Below are positions 27,926 through 36,313 of a stretch of 64,000 nt of DNA, one piece after another. This DNA comes from Massilia yuzhufengensis (GTDB lineage: Bacteria; Pseudomonadota; Gammaproteobacteria; Burkholderiales; Burkholderiaceae_D). The position numbers were made by a program, and so were the translations under genes. Every line of letters begins with the position of its first letter. Within the stretch, counting starts at the first letter, position 1. The stretch spans positions 30,477 to 94,476 of the forward strand of contig NZ_FOLD01000023.1 of the NCBI RefSeq assembly GCF_900112225.1, written 5' to 3'. Below the pieces are notes generated by a model. It was not told where the DNA came from, searched no databases, and saw only the letters and a program-made list of their open reading frames with translations.

Positions 27926-29155
27926 ATGGAACTTAACGACAAGCTAGAAATACTGGCCGACGCTGCGAAGTACGACGCGTCCTGCGCCAGCAGTGGCGCG
28001 CCGAAGCGGGGTTCCGAGGGCAAGGATGGCCTGGGCGCCACTACCGGCATGGGCATTTGCCACAGCTATACGCCGGACGGCCGCTGCGTTTCGCTGCTCA
28101 AGATCCTGCTCACCAACTTCTGCGTCTACGACTGCCAGTACTGCATCAACCGCCGCACGTCCAATGTGCCGCGCGCCCGCTTCTCGGTCGACGAAGTGGT
28201 CAAGCTCACCCACGATTTCTACGTCCGCAACTACATCGACGGCCTGTTCCTGAGCTCGGGCATCATCCAGTCCTCCGACTACACGATGGAGCAGCTGGTG
28301 GCCGTGGCGCGCCAGTTGCGAGAAGTGCATAATTTCCGCGGCTATATTCACCTGAAAACCATTCCGGACGCCGACCCGCTGCTTATCGCCGAAGCGGGCC
28401 GCTGGGCCGACCGCCTGTCCGTCAACATCGAGCTGCCCACCCACGACAGCGTGAGCCGCCTCGCGCCAGAAAAGAACGTGCACACCATCAAGCTGGCGAT
28501 GGGGTCCATTCGCCGCAAGCTCGACCAGAAAGCCGAGGAACCGCGCGCCCCGGCCTTCGCCCCGGCGGGCCAGAGCACGCAAATGATCGTCGGCGCCGAC
28601 GCCAGCGACGACCACACCATCCTCAATACGGCGGAAACGCTCTACGGCAGCTACAAGCTCAAGCGGGTGTATTACTCGGCCTTCAGCCCCATCCCCCAGA
28701 GCCCGAAAAGCGTGCCGCTGGCGCCGCCGCCCTTGCTGCGCGAGCACCGCCTGTACCAGGCCGACTTCCTGCTGCGCGGCTATGGCTTCACGGCGGGCGA
28801 ACTGATGCCGGCGGCCGGCAACCTGGCGCTCGACGTCGATCCCAAGCTGGGCTGGGCATTGGTCAACCGCGAGCATTTCCCACTCGACCTGAACCGCGCC
28901 GACGAAAACATGATCGCGCGCGTGCCCGGCATCGGCCTGCGCAACGCCAAGCGCATCGTCGAGCTGCGCCGTATCCGCCGTATCCGCTGGGAAGACCTGT
29001 CGCGCCTGCGCTGCAGCATGAAGAAGCTGGCGCCCTTCATCGTCACGGCCGACTACAAGCCCGCGCAGGGCGCGGCCAGTTCCCACCTCCTGCGGCGCCA
29101 CCTGGCCGATGCGTCCGAGCAGATGAACCTGTGGCCGGAACTGCAGGCGGCATGA
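27926..29155 (+). CDS. Putative DNA modification/repair radical SAM protein
   Basis: A 409-residue radical SAM enzyme of the group linked to UDG-family genes (TIGR03916 type). The [4Fe-4S] motif is CVYDCQYC (C66, C70, C73; CX3CX2C), preceded by CHSYTPDGRCVSLLKILLTNF. The barrel includes LFLSSGIIQSSDYTMEQL and the QMIVGADASDDHTIL segment. The C-terminus has a helix-hairpin-helix, MIARVPGIGLRNAKRIVELR (about 331-350), expected to contact DNA. Its stop overlaps the start of the UdgX gene (ATGA), so the two are coupled, and a LexA-type box sits just upstream. The reaction and substrate are not established for this family as far as I know. RBS is weak; ATG 27926 is the first in frame after the box. 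Confidence 0.9.
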   Translation: MELNDKLEILADAAKYDASCASSGAPKRGSEGKDGLGATTGMGICHSYTPDGRCVSLLKILLTNFCVYDCQYCINRRTSNVPRARFSVDEVVKLTHDFYVRNYIDGLFLSSGIIQSSDYTMEQLVAVARQLREVHNFRGYIHLKTIPDADPLLIAEAGRWADRLSVNIELPTHDSVSRLAPEKNVHTIKLAMGSIRRKLDQKAEEPRAPAFAPAGQSTQMIVGADASDDHTILNTAETLYGSYKLKRVYYSAFSPIPQSPKSVPLAPPPLLREHRLYQADFLLRGYGFTAGELMPAAGNLALDVDPKLGWALVNREHFPLDLNRADENMIARVPGIGLRNAKRIVELRRIRRIRWEDLSRLRCSMKKLAPFIVTADYKPAQGAASSHLLRRHLADASEQMNLWPELQAA

Positions 29156-30636
29156 ACCCCACCGGCGCCGTCAGCAGCAGCCAGCCGCTGCAGGTGGCCA
29201 GCTTTGCCGAATGGCGGGCGGCGGCGCGCGAGCTGCTGCGGGAAGGCATTCCCCCGGAAGCCGTCACCTGGGGCACGCCGGAAGGAGGCGACCTGTTTTC
29301 CGGTGCGCCTGCTGCGCCCCCGCCTCATGCGGCCATCCCCTTGCCACCAGCGCACGGCCCACGACCGCCGACCGCGCTCTTGCCCCGCTCCATGCTCGAG
29401 ATGCTGCAGAAGGCCGCCTGCTTCCGCGCCCCGGACCGCTGGGCCTTCCTGTACCGCGTGCTGTGGCGCTGGCAGCTGGGCGAGCACGACGTGCAGTCGG
29501 CGGCCGACCCGGACGGCTCGCGCCTGCACGGCATGGTCAAGGCGGTGCGCCGCGAGGAGCACGACATGCACGCCTATATCCGCTTCCGCGAACGCCCGCT
29601 TGAGGCCGGTGCGCCGCGCTTCGTCGCCTGGTTCGAGCCGGCCCACGACGTGCTGCCCCAGGTCGCCCAGCATTTCGTGGCCCGCATGGGCAAGGTGAGC
29701 TGGATGATCGCCACCCCCGAGGCCAGCGTGCTGTGGGACGGCGCCACGCTGCACAATACCGGCCCGCTGATGTCGAGCGCGGCCGACCTGGATGACGCCG
29801 GAGAGGCGCTCTGGCTCACCTATTACCGCAGCATCTTCAACCCGGCGCGCGTGAACGCCCAGCTGATGCAAAGCCACATCCCCTCGCGCTTCTGGAAGAA
29901 CCTGCCCGAGGGCGCGATTGTCCCGTCGATGGTCAGCCAGGCCGAACTCGGCGCGCGCAAGATCGGCCAGGTGCAGTCGCTCGGCCGCAAGAGCGGCGCC
30001 ACCATCCCGATCACGGCCGAAAAAGCCCAGCCCGACCGTGAGCAGCCCTCCAGCCTCGACGAATGCCGGCGCTGCGAGCTGTGGCAGTACGCGACCCAGG
30101 CCGTTCCCGGCGAAGGGGCGAAGCACGCGCCCATCATGGTGGTGGGCGAGCAGCCGGGCGACCAGGAAGACCTGGCCGGCCAGCCCTTCGTGGGCCCGGC
30201 CGGCAAGCTGCTCGACCGCGTGTTCGCCCAGGCCGAGGTCGACCGCAAGGCGATCTACCTCACCAACGCGGTCAAGCACTTCAAGTGGGAACCGAAGGGC
30301 AAGCGCCGCATCCACAAGACGCCGGCCCAGCGCGAGGTCGAAGCCTGCCACTACTGGCTGGAAAAGGAGCTGGCGGCGGTCAAGCCCAAGGTCATCGTGG
30401 CGATGGGCTCGACCGCGCTCAAGTCGGTGCTGGGCAAGGGCAGCGTCACGCTCAAGGACACGCTGGGCAAGCCGATCCGCCATGACGGCTACTGGGTGGT
30501 CACGATTTATCACCCATCCTACGTGCTGCGGGTACCGGACGAAGCGGCCAAGCAGGAAGCGTTTTCGGTGATGGTCAAGGGCTTGAGGCTGGCGCACGAA
30601 CTGCTCGAGCGGCCCGACACCGCGGAACCTGGCTGA
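29152..30636 (+). CDS. DUF4130-UdgX fusion (uracil-DNA glycosylase superfamily)
   Basis: A 494-residue two-domain protein. The N-terminal half (about 60-255) matches the DUF4130 family (FLYRVLWRWQLGEHDVQSAA, MHAYIRFRER, HFVARMGKVSWMIATPE). The C-terminal half (about 285-485) is a family-4-like UDG of the UdgX type: CRRCELW iron-sulfur cysteines, GEQPGDQEDLAGQPFVGPAG (from residue 332), the KRRIH loop (384-388) and HPSYVLRVP. In M. smegmatis UdgX the loop His forms a covalent bond to the abasic sugar after uracil removal; H388 is its counterpart here. The start overlaps the radical SAM stop by 4 nt. Fusion with DUF4130 and pairing with the radical SAM gene is a known but functionally unresolved arrangement. 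Confidence 0.92.
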   Translation: MNPTGAVSSSQPLQVASFAEWRAAARELLREGIPPEAVTWGTPEGGDLFSGAPAAPPPHAAIPLPPAHGPRPPTALLPRSMLEMLQKAACFRAPDRWAFLYRVLWRWQLGEHDVQSAADPDGSRLHGMVKAVRREEHDMHAYIRFRERPLEAGAPRFVAWFEPAHDVLPQVAQHFVARMGKVSWMIATPEASVLWDGATLHNTGPLMSSAADLDDAGEALWLTYYRSIFNPARVNAQLMQSHIPSRFWKNLPEGAIVPSMVSQAELGARKIGQVQSLGRKSGATIPITAEKAQPDREQPSSLDECRRCELWQYATQAVPGEGAKHAPIMVVGEQPGDQEDLAGQPFVGPAGKLLDRVFAQAEVDRKAIYLTNAVKHFKWEPKGKRRIHKTPAQREVEACHYWLEKELAAVKPKVIVAMGSTALKSVLGKGSVTLKDTLGKPIRHDGYWVVTIYHPSYVLRVPDEAAKQEAFSVMVKGLRLAHELLERPDTAEPG

Positions 30637-30816
30637 CCCCGGCCGGCGCAGGCGGGCTGTTGTACAGGCACCGCACGACATGAAAAATGTCGTTATCGAA
30701 CTGGTCACAAAAGCGTGAATATTCACGTTTGTCTCGTAGAATTTCCGTACGGCATTAATTGCTGAGCGAGCGGAAACTGTCCGCGCCGCCCTCCGCCGGA
30801 CCTTCGCGAGACCACC

Positions 30817-31650
30817 ATGACTTCCGTTTTCCCCCGGCTGATGCCGGTGTCGTCCCTGTTGCTGGCCCTGCTGGCCATCCCTGCCGCCCACGCCGACAAC
30901 GCCGACAACGCCGATCGCCCTGCACCCGCCGCCGAGGCCCCGGCCCCGGCCCCGGCAGCGAGCCTGAGCGCCTCGGTCACCTTCGCTTCCCAGTACGTCT
31001 CGCGCGGCATGCGCCAGAGCTGGGGCCGTCCCGCCCTGCAGGCCGGCGCCGACTACGTCCACCCGAGCGGCTGGTCGGCCGGCACCTGGGCCTCCACCGT
31101 CGACGACCGCTTCGTCGAGGGCGGCCGCGCCGAATGGGACCTGTACGGCGGTTACGCCGGCACGCTGGGCCCGGTCGGCTACAGCCTGGTCGCCGTCCAC
31201 TACCGCTATCCGGGTGCGCTCATCAAGGCCAGCGCCACCAGATACGATTACACCGAAGTCGTCCCCGGCGTGAGCTTCGGGTCGTTTTACGCCAAGTACA
31301 ACCGCACCGTGTCGCGCGACTTCTTCGGCATCGCCAACGCGCGCGGCACCGGCTACCTCGACATCGGCGCCAACCACGAGCTGGGCCACGGCCTCACGCT
31401 CAACCTGCATGCCGGCGACGGCCGGGTGGCCGGCGCGGGCAACGCCATCTGGGACTGGCGCGACGTCAAGGTGGGCGCCACCAGGTCGCTCGAGGGGGGC
31501 TGGAGCGTGGCCGCCGCCTGGACCCGCGCCTGGGGCGCCACCGATGCCTACGACCGCTACACCACCGGCGTGCCGCGCGCGCGCGGCGCGATCGCCATTT
31601 CCAATCCCGCCAAGGGCACGTTCGCCGTGAGCCTGGCACGCACTTTCTAA
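30817..31650 (+). CDS. TorF-family putative outer-membrane porin
   Basis: A 277-residue predicted beta-barrel protein. A signal peptide ends near AHA (about residue 27), then an acidic Ala/Pro linker leads to the TIGR02001/TorF signature [20 protein letters not shown] (about 51-70), [17 protein letters not shown] and regularly spaced amphipathic strands with aromatic girdles. It ends in Phe (SLARTF), the usual BAM recognition signal. TorF proteins are believed to form outer-membrane channels; the solute is unknown. A chemoreceptor gene follows 16 nt downstream. The 180-nt upstream gap is moderately AT-rich and contains no clear promoter match. Confidence 0.85.
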   Translation: MTSVFPRLMPVSSLLLALLAIPAAHADNADNADRPAPAAEAPAPAPAASLSASVTFASQYVSRGMRQSWGRPALQAGADYVHPSGWSAGTWASTVDDRFVEGGRAEWDLYGGYAGTLGPVGYSLVAVHYRYPGALIKASATRYDYTEVVPGVSFGSFYAKYNRTVSRDFFGIANARGTGYLDIGANHELGHGLTLNLHAGDGRVAGAGNAIWDWRDVKVGATRSLEGGWSVAAAWTRAWGATDAYDRYTTGVPRARGAIAISNPAKGTFAVSLARTF

Positions 31651-31666
31651 GAACGACGGAGACAAC

Positions 31667-33685
31667 ATGATCGACAAGACGCTGCCGCGCACCCCCCGCG
31701 GGTTTGCCCTTTCCCTGACCGCCAAGGTCTGCATCACCGCTACCGCGCTGGTGGTGCTCAGCCTGGGCGCCACCTCGACCTTCATCGGTATCGAGAGCAG
31801 CACCACGTCGCAGGAAGCGGCCATGGTGCAGGCGCGCACCGCCGCGCGCGAAGCGTCGGCCGCACTGCAGGGGCGCCTGGGCGCCGGCATGGCGCGGGTG
31901 CAGGCGATGTCGGTCGCGATGGCCGCGGGACGCGGCGCGGAGGTGCCGCTGGTGCGCGAACAGGTCAACGGGATCGTCAAGTCCGCGCTGCTGTCCAGCG
32001 ACGACTTCGTCGGCATGTCGGTGTCCTTCGAGCCCGATGCACTGGACGGCAAGGACGCCGAGTACGCCGGCAAGTCGCCGGAATACGACGCCACCGGCCG
32101 CTTCCTGCCGTACTGGACCCGGGGCGCCGACGGCGCCGCGCGGGTCGAGCCGATCGTCTTCGTCGCCACCCCGGGCGGCAACGACTGGTACGACGTGCCG
32201 AAAGCCACCCGCAAGCCGCACTTCACCGAACCCTACCAGTACCCGATCAACGGCAAGAACGAGCTGATTGCCTCGCTGGCCGCGCCGATCGTCGTGGACG
32301 GCAAGTTCGTCGGCGTGACCACCGCCGACTTCATGCTCACCGGCCTGGGCAAGATGCTGGCCGCGATGCCGCGCGTCGAAGGCGGCACGCTGTCGCTGGT
32401 GTCGAGCGGCGGCCTGTACGCCAGCCACATCGAGCAGGCGCGCAACGGCAAGAAGGCCGAGGACCTGCCGGCCGCCGCGCTCGACGCGGTACGCCAGGGT
32501 AAAGCGTACGAATACGTCGATGCCAAGGACACCATCCACCTGCTGCAGCCGCTGCAGGTGCACCCGGACATCGCGCCGTGGTCGATTGCGCTGTCCTTCC
32601 CGAAGAGCGTCGCCACGGCGTCATCGCGCGCGCTGGTCGGCTACGCGCTGATGGTGTCGGTGGTGTGCGCCGTGATCGCCGCCTTCGTGATGGTGTCGGT
32701 GCTGCGCCGCCTGACCCGTCCGCTGCGCACGCTCAGCGCTACCATGACCGACCTGTCCAGCGGTAACGCCGACCTGAGCGCCCGCCTCGACGCGCGCGGC
32801 AACGACGAACTGGCGCAGATCGCCGCGGGTTTCAACGGCTTCGTCGGCAAGATCCAGGACGTGCTGGCGCGTGTGCGCAGCAGCTCCGATGCGGTGGCCG
32901 TGGCCTCCAGCGAGATTCGCCAGGGGAACACCGACCTGTCGGTGCGCACCGAGCAGCAGGCCAGCGCGCTGGAGGAAACGGCGGCGTCGATGGAAGAACT
33001 CAACGGCACCGTACGGCAGAACGCCGACAACGCGCGCCAGGCCAACCAGCTGGCCGAATCGGCCAGCCAGATCGCCACCCGCGGCGGCGACGTGGTGGCC
33101 CGCGTGGTTGACACCATGGCCTCGATCAGCGACTCCTCGAAGAAGGTGGTGGACATCATCGGCGTGATCGACAGCATCGCCTTCCAGACCAACATCCTGG
33201 CGCTGAACGCCGCCGTCGAAGCGGCGCGCGCCGGTGAACAGGGCCGCGGCTTCGCCGTGGTCGCGACCGAAGTGCGCAACCTGGCCCAGCGCAGCGCCGC
33301 CGCCGCCAAGGAAATCAAGACCCTGATCGGCGACTCGGTCGACAAGGTCGGCGTCGGCCGCACCCTGGTGGCGGAAGCCGGCAAGACGATGGGCGACGTG
33401 GTGTCGAGCGTGCGCCGCGTGAGCGACATCGTGGCCGAGATCAGCGCCGCCAGCGCGGAGCAGAGCAGCGGCATCGGCCAGGTCAACCAGGCCATCGTGC
33501 AGATGGACGGCGTGACCCAGCAGAATGCGGCGCTGGTGGAAGAGGCGGCAGCGGCGGCGGAAAGCCTGCAGCAGCAGGCCGACACCCTGGTGGCGCTGGT
33601 GGGCGAATTCAAGATCGAAGCGGCGGCCCGCCCGCAGCTGGCGGCACGTCCGGCCCCGGCGCGCCTGGGCATGCAGGCGGCATGA
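31667..33685 (+). CDS. Methyl-accepting chemotaxis protein with dCache sensor
   Basis: A 672-residue inner-membrane receptor. TM1 lies at about 15-38. The periplasmic dCache-type region (about 45-320) includes [16 protein letters not shown] and [21 protein letters not shown], then [18 protein letters not shown]2 (about 323-348, [20 protein letters not shown]) is followed by HAMP (about 350-402) and a cytoplasmic signalling coiled coil with the hairpin tip [20 protein letters not shown] (about 504-523) and [20 protein letters not shown]. There is no C-terminal CheR-tethering pentapeptide. RBS GGAG precedes the ATG. It lies 16 nt after the TorF gene. Ligand unknown; dCache receptors often sense amino acids or organic acids. 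Confidence 0.94.
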   Translation: MIDKTLPRTPRGFALSLTAKVCITATALVVLSLGATSTFIGIESSTTSQEAAMVQARTAAREASAALQGRLGAGMARVQAMSVAMAAGRGAEVPLVREQVNGIVKSALLSSDDFVGMSVSFEPDALDGKDAEYAGKSPEYDATGRFLPYWTRGADGAARVEPIVFVATPGGNDWYDVPKATRKPHFTEPYQYPINGKNELIASLAAPIVVDGKFVGVTTADFMLTGLGKMLAAMPRVEGGTLSLVSSGGLYASHIEQARNGKKAEDLPAAALDAVRQGKAYEYVDAKDTIHLLQPLQVHPDIAPWSIALSFPKSVATASSRALVGYALMVSVVCAVIAAFVMVSVLRRLTRPLRTLSATMTDLSSGNADLSARLDARGNDELAQIAAGFNGFVGKIQDVLARVRSSSDAVAVASSEIRQGNTDLSVRTEQQASALEETAASMEELNGTVRQNADNARQANQLAESASQIATRGGDVVARVVDTMASISDSSKKVVDIIGVIDSIAFQTNILALNAAVEAARAGEQGRGFAVVATEVRNLAQRSAAAAKEIKTLIGDSVDKVGVGRTLVAEAGKTMGDVVSSVRRVSDIVAEISAASAEQSSGIGQVNQAIVQMDGVTQQNAALVEEAAAAAESLQQQADTLVALVGEFKIEAAARPQLAARPAPARLGMQAA

Positions 33686-33768
33686 AGTGGGCAGGAGGGG
33701 CCGGCGTTTAAGCGCTGGCTCATATTGAAGAGTTAAGCTTTTCGGACACCAATAACAAGGATGACCTG

Positions 33769-34773
33769 ATGCCCAAACTCGCAATCCTCCCGGCGCTGTG
33801 CCTGTCCTCGCTGTGCCTGTTCGCTGCGGCGCCGTCCTGGGCCCAGGAGGCCGATGCGCAAGATCCACCGGCCGCGCCGGAGCAGATCCTGGTCGTCGGC
33901 CAGAAGCCGGGACCCGGCATGTGGAAGGTGTCGAAGGACGGCCACGTGCTGTGGATCTTCGGGACCTATTCGCCGCTGCCCATCAAGATGGACTGGCGCT
34001 CGCACGAAGTCGAAGCCGTCATCGGGCGCTCGCAGGAATACCTGGCGCCGCCGTCCACCAAGCTCGACCTGCCTTACTTCAAGACCGCGCTGGCGCTGCC
34101 TTCGCTCATCGGCATCAACAATATTCCCGACGACAAGACGCTGCGCGACGTGCTGCCGGCCGACGTCTACGCGCGCTGGCTGCCGCTGAAGGAAAAATAC
34201 CTGCCCAAGAATACGGAGCGCGAGCGCCCGATCATGGTGGCCAGCCGGCTGTTCGGCGCCGCGCTGAAGCAGGCCGGATTGACAACCAGCACCGACGTGC
34301 GCAAGCAGGTCGAGAAGATCGTCGACCAGAACAAGCTCAAGGTGACCAGGACCGTGCTCGAGCTGCCGGTGGACGACCCGCGCCGCATGGTCAAGGACTT
34401 CAAGAAGTCGCCGCTCGACGACGCTGCCTGCTTCGCCGCCACCCTGAGCCGCCTGGAAACCGACATCGACGCCATGCGCGTGCGCGCCAACGCCTGGTCC
34501 AAGGGCGACATCGACGGCATCCGCAAGCTCGATTTCGTGGACCACCAGGAAAGCTGCAGCGACGTCATCCGCAACAGCGCCGCAGTGCGCGACAACCCGG
34601 CCTTCCAGACGGCGGAAGCGCGGCTCAAGGCCTTGTGGGTGGCCAATGCCGAGGCGGCGCTGGCGAAGAACGCGTCGACCTTCGCGGTGTTGTCGATCAA
34701 GGATGTACTGAATCCGAAAGGACTGGTGGCGGCGCTGGCGGCGAAGGGGTATACAGTGGAACAGCCCGAATAA
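33769..34773 (+). CDS. TraB/GumN-family secreted protein
   Basis: A 334-residue protein with a signal peptide cleaved around SWAQE (about residue 26). It carries the TraB/GumN opening GPGMWKVSKDGHVLWIFGTYSPLPIKMDW (described in part: about 44-72, with the GT motif replacing the usual GxxH). The rest is alpha-helical, with paired cysteines (CFAAT, ESCSDV). TraB/GumN proteins resemble erythromycin-esterase/PrgY metalloproteases. The GxxH histidine appears as FGTYSPLP here, so a peptidase role is doubtful. RBS AAGGA lies before ATG 33769. The preceding gene is 83 nt away. Function unknown. Confidence 0.75.
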   Translation: MPKLAILPALCLSSLCLFAAAPSWAQEADAQDPPAAPEQILVVGQKPGPGMWKVSKDGHVLWIFGTYSPLPIKMDWRSHEVEAVIGRSQEYLAPPSTKLDLPYFKTALALPSLIGINNIPDDKTLRDVLPADVYARWLPLKEKYLPKNTERERPIMVASRLFGAALKQAGLTTSTDVRKQVEKIVDQNKLKVTRTVLELPVDDPRRMVKDFKKSPLDDAACFAATLSRLETDIDAMRVRANAWSKGDIDGIRKLDFVDHQESCSDVIRNSAAVRDNPAFQTAEARLKALWVANAEAALAKNASTFAVLSIKDVLNPKGLVAALAAKGYTVEQPE

Positions 34774-34818
34774 AATACCGATGCCTGAAAAAGGGCCTAC
34801 GCGCCGACTCACAGCAAT

Positions 34819-34848
34819 TTGTCAAACCCGACCAAATTTGCGTAGAAT
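34819..34848 (+). promoter_or_regulatory. Promoter of tRNA-Gly
   Basis: TTGTCA (34819-34824), an 18-nt spacer and TAGAAT (34843-34848) end 9 nt before the mature tRNA 5' end. Confidence 0.65.
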
Positions 34849-34857
34849 GCTGGCAAC

Positions 34858-34931
34858 GCGGGTGTAGCTCAATGGTAGAGCCGAAGCTTCCCAAGCTTAA
34901 GACGAGGGTTCGATTCCCTTCACCCGCTCCA
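34858..34931 (+). tRNA. tRNA-Gly (anticodon CCC)
   Basis: A 74-nt cloverleaf with encoded CCA. The acceptor stem GCGGGTG pairs fully with CACCCGC. The D arm is GCTC...GAGC, the anticodon loop TTCCCAA reads CCC, and the T arm GAGGG-TTCGATT-CCCTT is standard. The anticodon stem GAAGC/GCTTA leaves a G-A mismatch at position 27-43. It reads GGG codons. The gene stands alone and has its own promoter. Confidence 0.95.
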
Positions 34932-35366
34932 ACTGGCCCGACATGATCTCGCAGGTGATTGTTCGCGAAAGCCCCTTCCCGGCCAGCAATTTTTAACACG
35001 ATCGTTCTTCAGTGCGCGCTACCAAGCACCGTTTCAGCATACGCGGCTGATTGTGGAAACAGGCACAGCGGCGGAGAGCAATAGGTGTTCGCGTATGCCA
35101 AGACACCTGATTCCACCATGCTTTGAGATCGTGCCAAGGCTGACATCCCGTTCCTTGCTTGCACACACTGCCGCGCCACGCGTTGTCACAAACCGGCAAA
35201 AGATTTCGGAATGGTTTGCGGCAATATGACCTCCACGATTGAATTTCCAGCTAACTTTATTACTTTGTCGAATTGTCTTACATAGCCGACAAGATCTTAA
35301 AAGTGATTGGCCTTGATTCTATTGTAAGTGCTTGTTTTAAATTGCTGTTCTCGTAGAGTGAGTTGA
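34932..35366. other. Gene-poor, AT-richer gap after tRNA-Gly
   Basis: About 435 nt between the tRNA and the sigma-54 promoter contain no convincing coding frame. A 68-codon minus-strand frame at 34993-35199 has no recognisable domain or RBS. No duplicated tRNA 3' end and no integrase are visible. Base composition becomes clearly more AT-rich from about 35200. At 35265-35292 TTGTCG and CGACAA form an inverted repeat with a 16-nt spacer, a possible enhancer-protein site for the promoter downstream. Confidence 0.5.
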
Positions 35367-35384
35367 TTGGCACGGTGTTTGCTT
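35367..35384 (+). promoter_or_regulatory. Sigma-54 (RpoN) promoter of the PEP-CTERM gene
   Basis: TTGGCACGGTGTTTGCTT matches the -24/-12 consensus TGGCAC-N5-TTGC exactly, with GG at 35369-35370 and GC at 35381-35382 separated by 10 nt. It lies 73 nt upstream of the start codon. Dependence on an enhancer-binding regulator is expected. Confidence 0.85.
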
Positions 35385-35456
35385 AGTAAGCATATATCGG
35401 TGGCCTCGTAGTATGGCAGCTGCCGTCACAGACACCACAAACACCTAGGGGATCAA

Positions 35457-36146
35457 ATGTTCACGAAAAAAATTCTTGCCGCAGCCCTTTTCGCGCTGGC
35501 TCCGTTCGCTGCACAAGCAGCCCTGACCACCTCGCCCCCGGGCTGGCCGCCAGCAGGCAGCAGCGGCCTGGGTGCCGTGCAGTTCAATCAGGTGAACTAC
35601 AATAACGGTGGATTCGTTGCGATGGGCGCGCACGGCTACAAGAACGGACCGACCCTCCCGAATAATGGCGTGGACACGTTCTTTGCACAGCAGGGAATCT
35701 ATCCAGGCGAGCCTACCAAGAATTACGCTAACTGGAGTTTCGATTTTGCCTTCAATACCGGGAACTGCTCCACGTGCAGCGTGTTCCTCGAAGTCGATGT
35801 CGATCCGACTGCCGCTGTGGAGTACCGCACGCTGTTCAATTTGACGACGCTGCGCAATCCCATCACCAACGCGATCATTTATGGCGCCGCCGGTGCAGAG
35901 TCCTGGAACATGGAGATGCCTTTCATGAATGCCGCTCTGGGCTATGATTTTAATCCATTCGGCGCCAGCGCCACCTCGTTCCGCCTTTCGATGGTAGAGG
36001 GTACGGATCTGACCCCCACCGCACTGGTCGGCCCAGCTGCAGAAATCACCGTCAGCGTTCCGGAACCAGGTACGGTCGCACTGACCGGGCTGGCATTCGC
36101 CGGCATGGTGTTTGCGCGCCGCCGCAAGGCAACGAAACAGGCCTGA
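35457..36146 (+). CDS. PEP-CTERM sorting-domain exoprotein
   Basis: A 229-residue secreted protein. It starts with a signal peptide (KKILAAALFALAPFAAQA, cleaved near residue 21) and ends with the PEP-CTERM tripartite signal: VPEPG, a hydrophobic helix (TVALTGLAFAGMVFA) and the basic tail RRRKATKQA. Such proteins are cleaved and sorted by EpsH-type exosortases and are linked to exopolysaccharide and floc formation. The body has two close cysteines (CSTCS) and no named domain. Codon use is less GC-rich than in neighbouring genes. The sigma-54 promoter upstream fits PrsK/PrsR-RpoN control reported for PEP-CTERM genes in floc formers. No exosortase is in the window. Confidence 0.9.
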   Translation: MFTKKILAAALFALAPFAAQAALTTSPPGWPPAGSSGLGAVQFNQVNYNNGGFVAMGAHGYKNGPTLPNNGVDTFFAQQGIYPGEPTKNYANWSFDFAFNTGNCSTCSVFLEVDVDPTAAVEYRTLFNLTTLRNPITNAIIYGAAGAESWNMEMPFMNAALGYDFNPFGASATSFRLSMVEGTDLTPTALVGPAAEITVSVPEPGTVALTGLAFAGMVFARRRKATKQA

Positions 36147-36206
36147 CGACGAGCGGGCGTCTCCTGAAAACAGGCGCCGCGTTTCCGATACGTCAATGAT
36201 GTCCTG

Positions 36207-36242
36207 GCGGCCCGATCTTGCGATCGGGCCGCTCGCATTTTT
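36207..36242 (+). terminator. Rho-independent terminator of the PEP-CTERM gene
   Basis: An 11-bp stem, GCGGCCCGATC (36207-36217) with GATCGGGCCGC (36222-36232), is followed after TCGCA by TTTTT. Confidence 0.85.
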
Positions 36243-36313
36243 ACGGGACGACTGGCTGGACCGGCCCTTGACGCAGCGTCGCCATCGATCCGCTTCAGGT
36301 CGGCGCTGCCATG

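Noticed and set aside
34993..35199. A 68-codon minus-strand gene after the tRNA.
   Set aside because: No RBS, no recognisable domain, composition unlike a protein, and no support from neighbours.
34858..35456. tRNA-Gly as the attachment site of a genomic island.
   Set aside because: No integrase, no direct repeat of the tRNA 3' end and no cargo genes are visible within the window.
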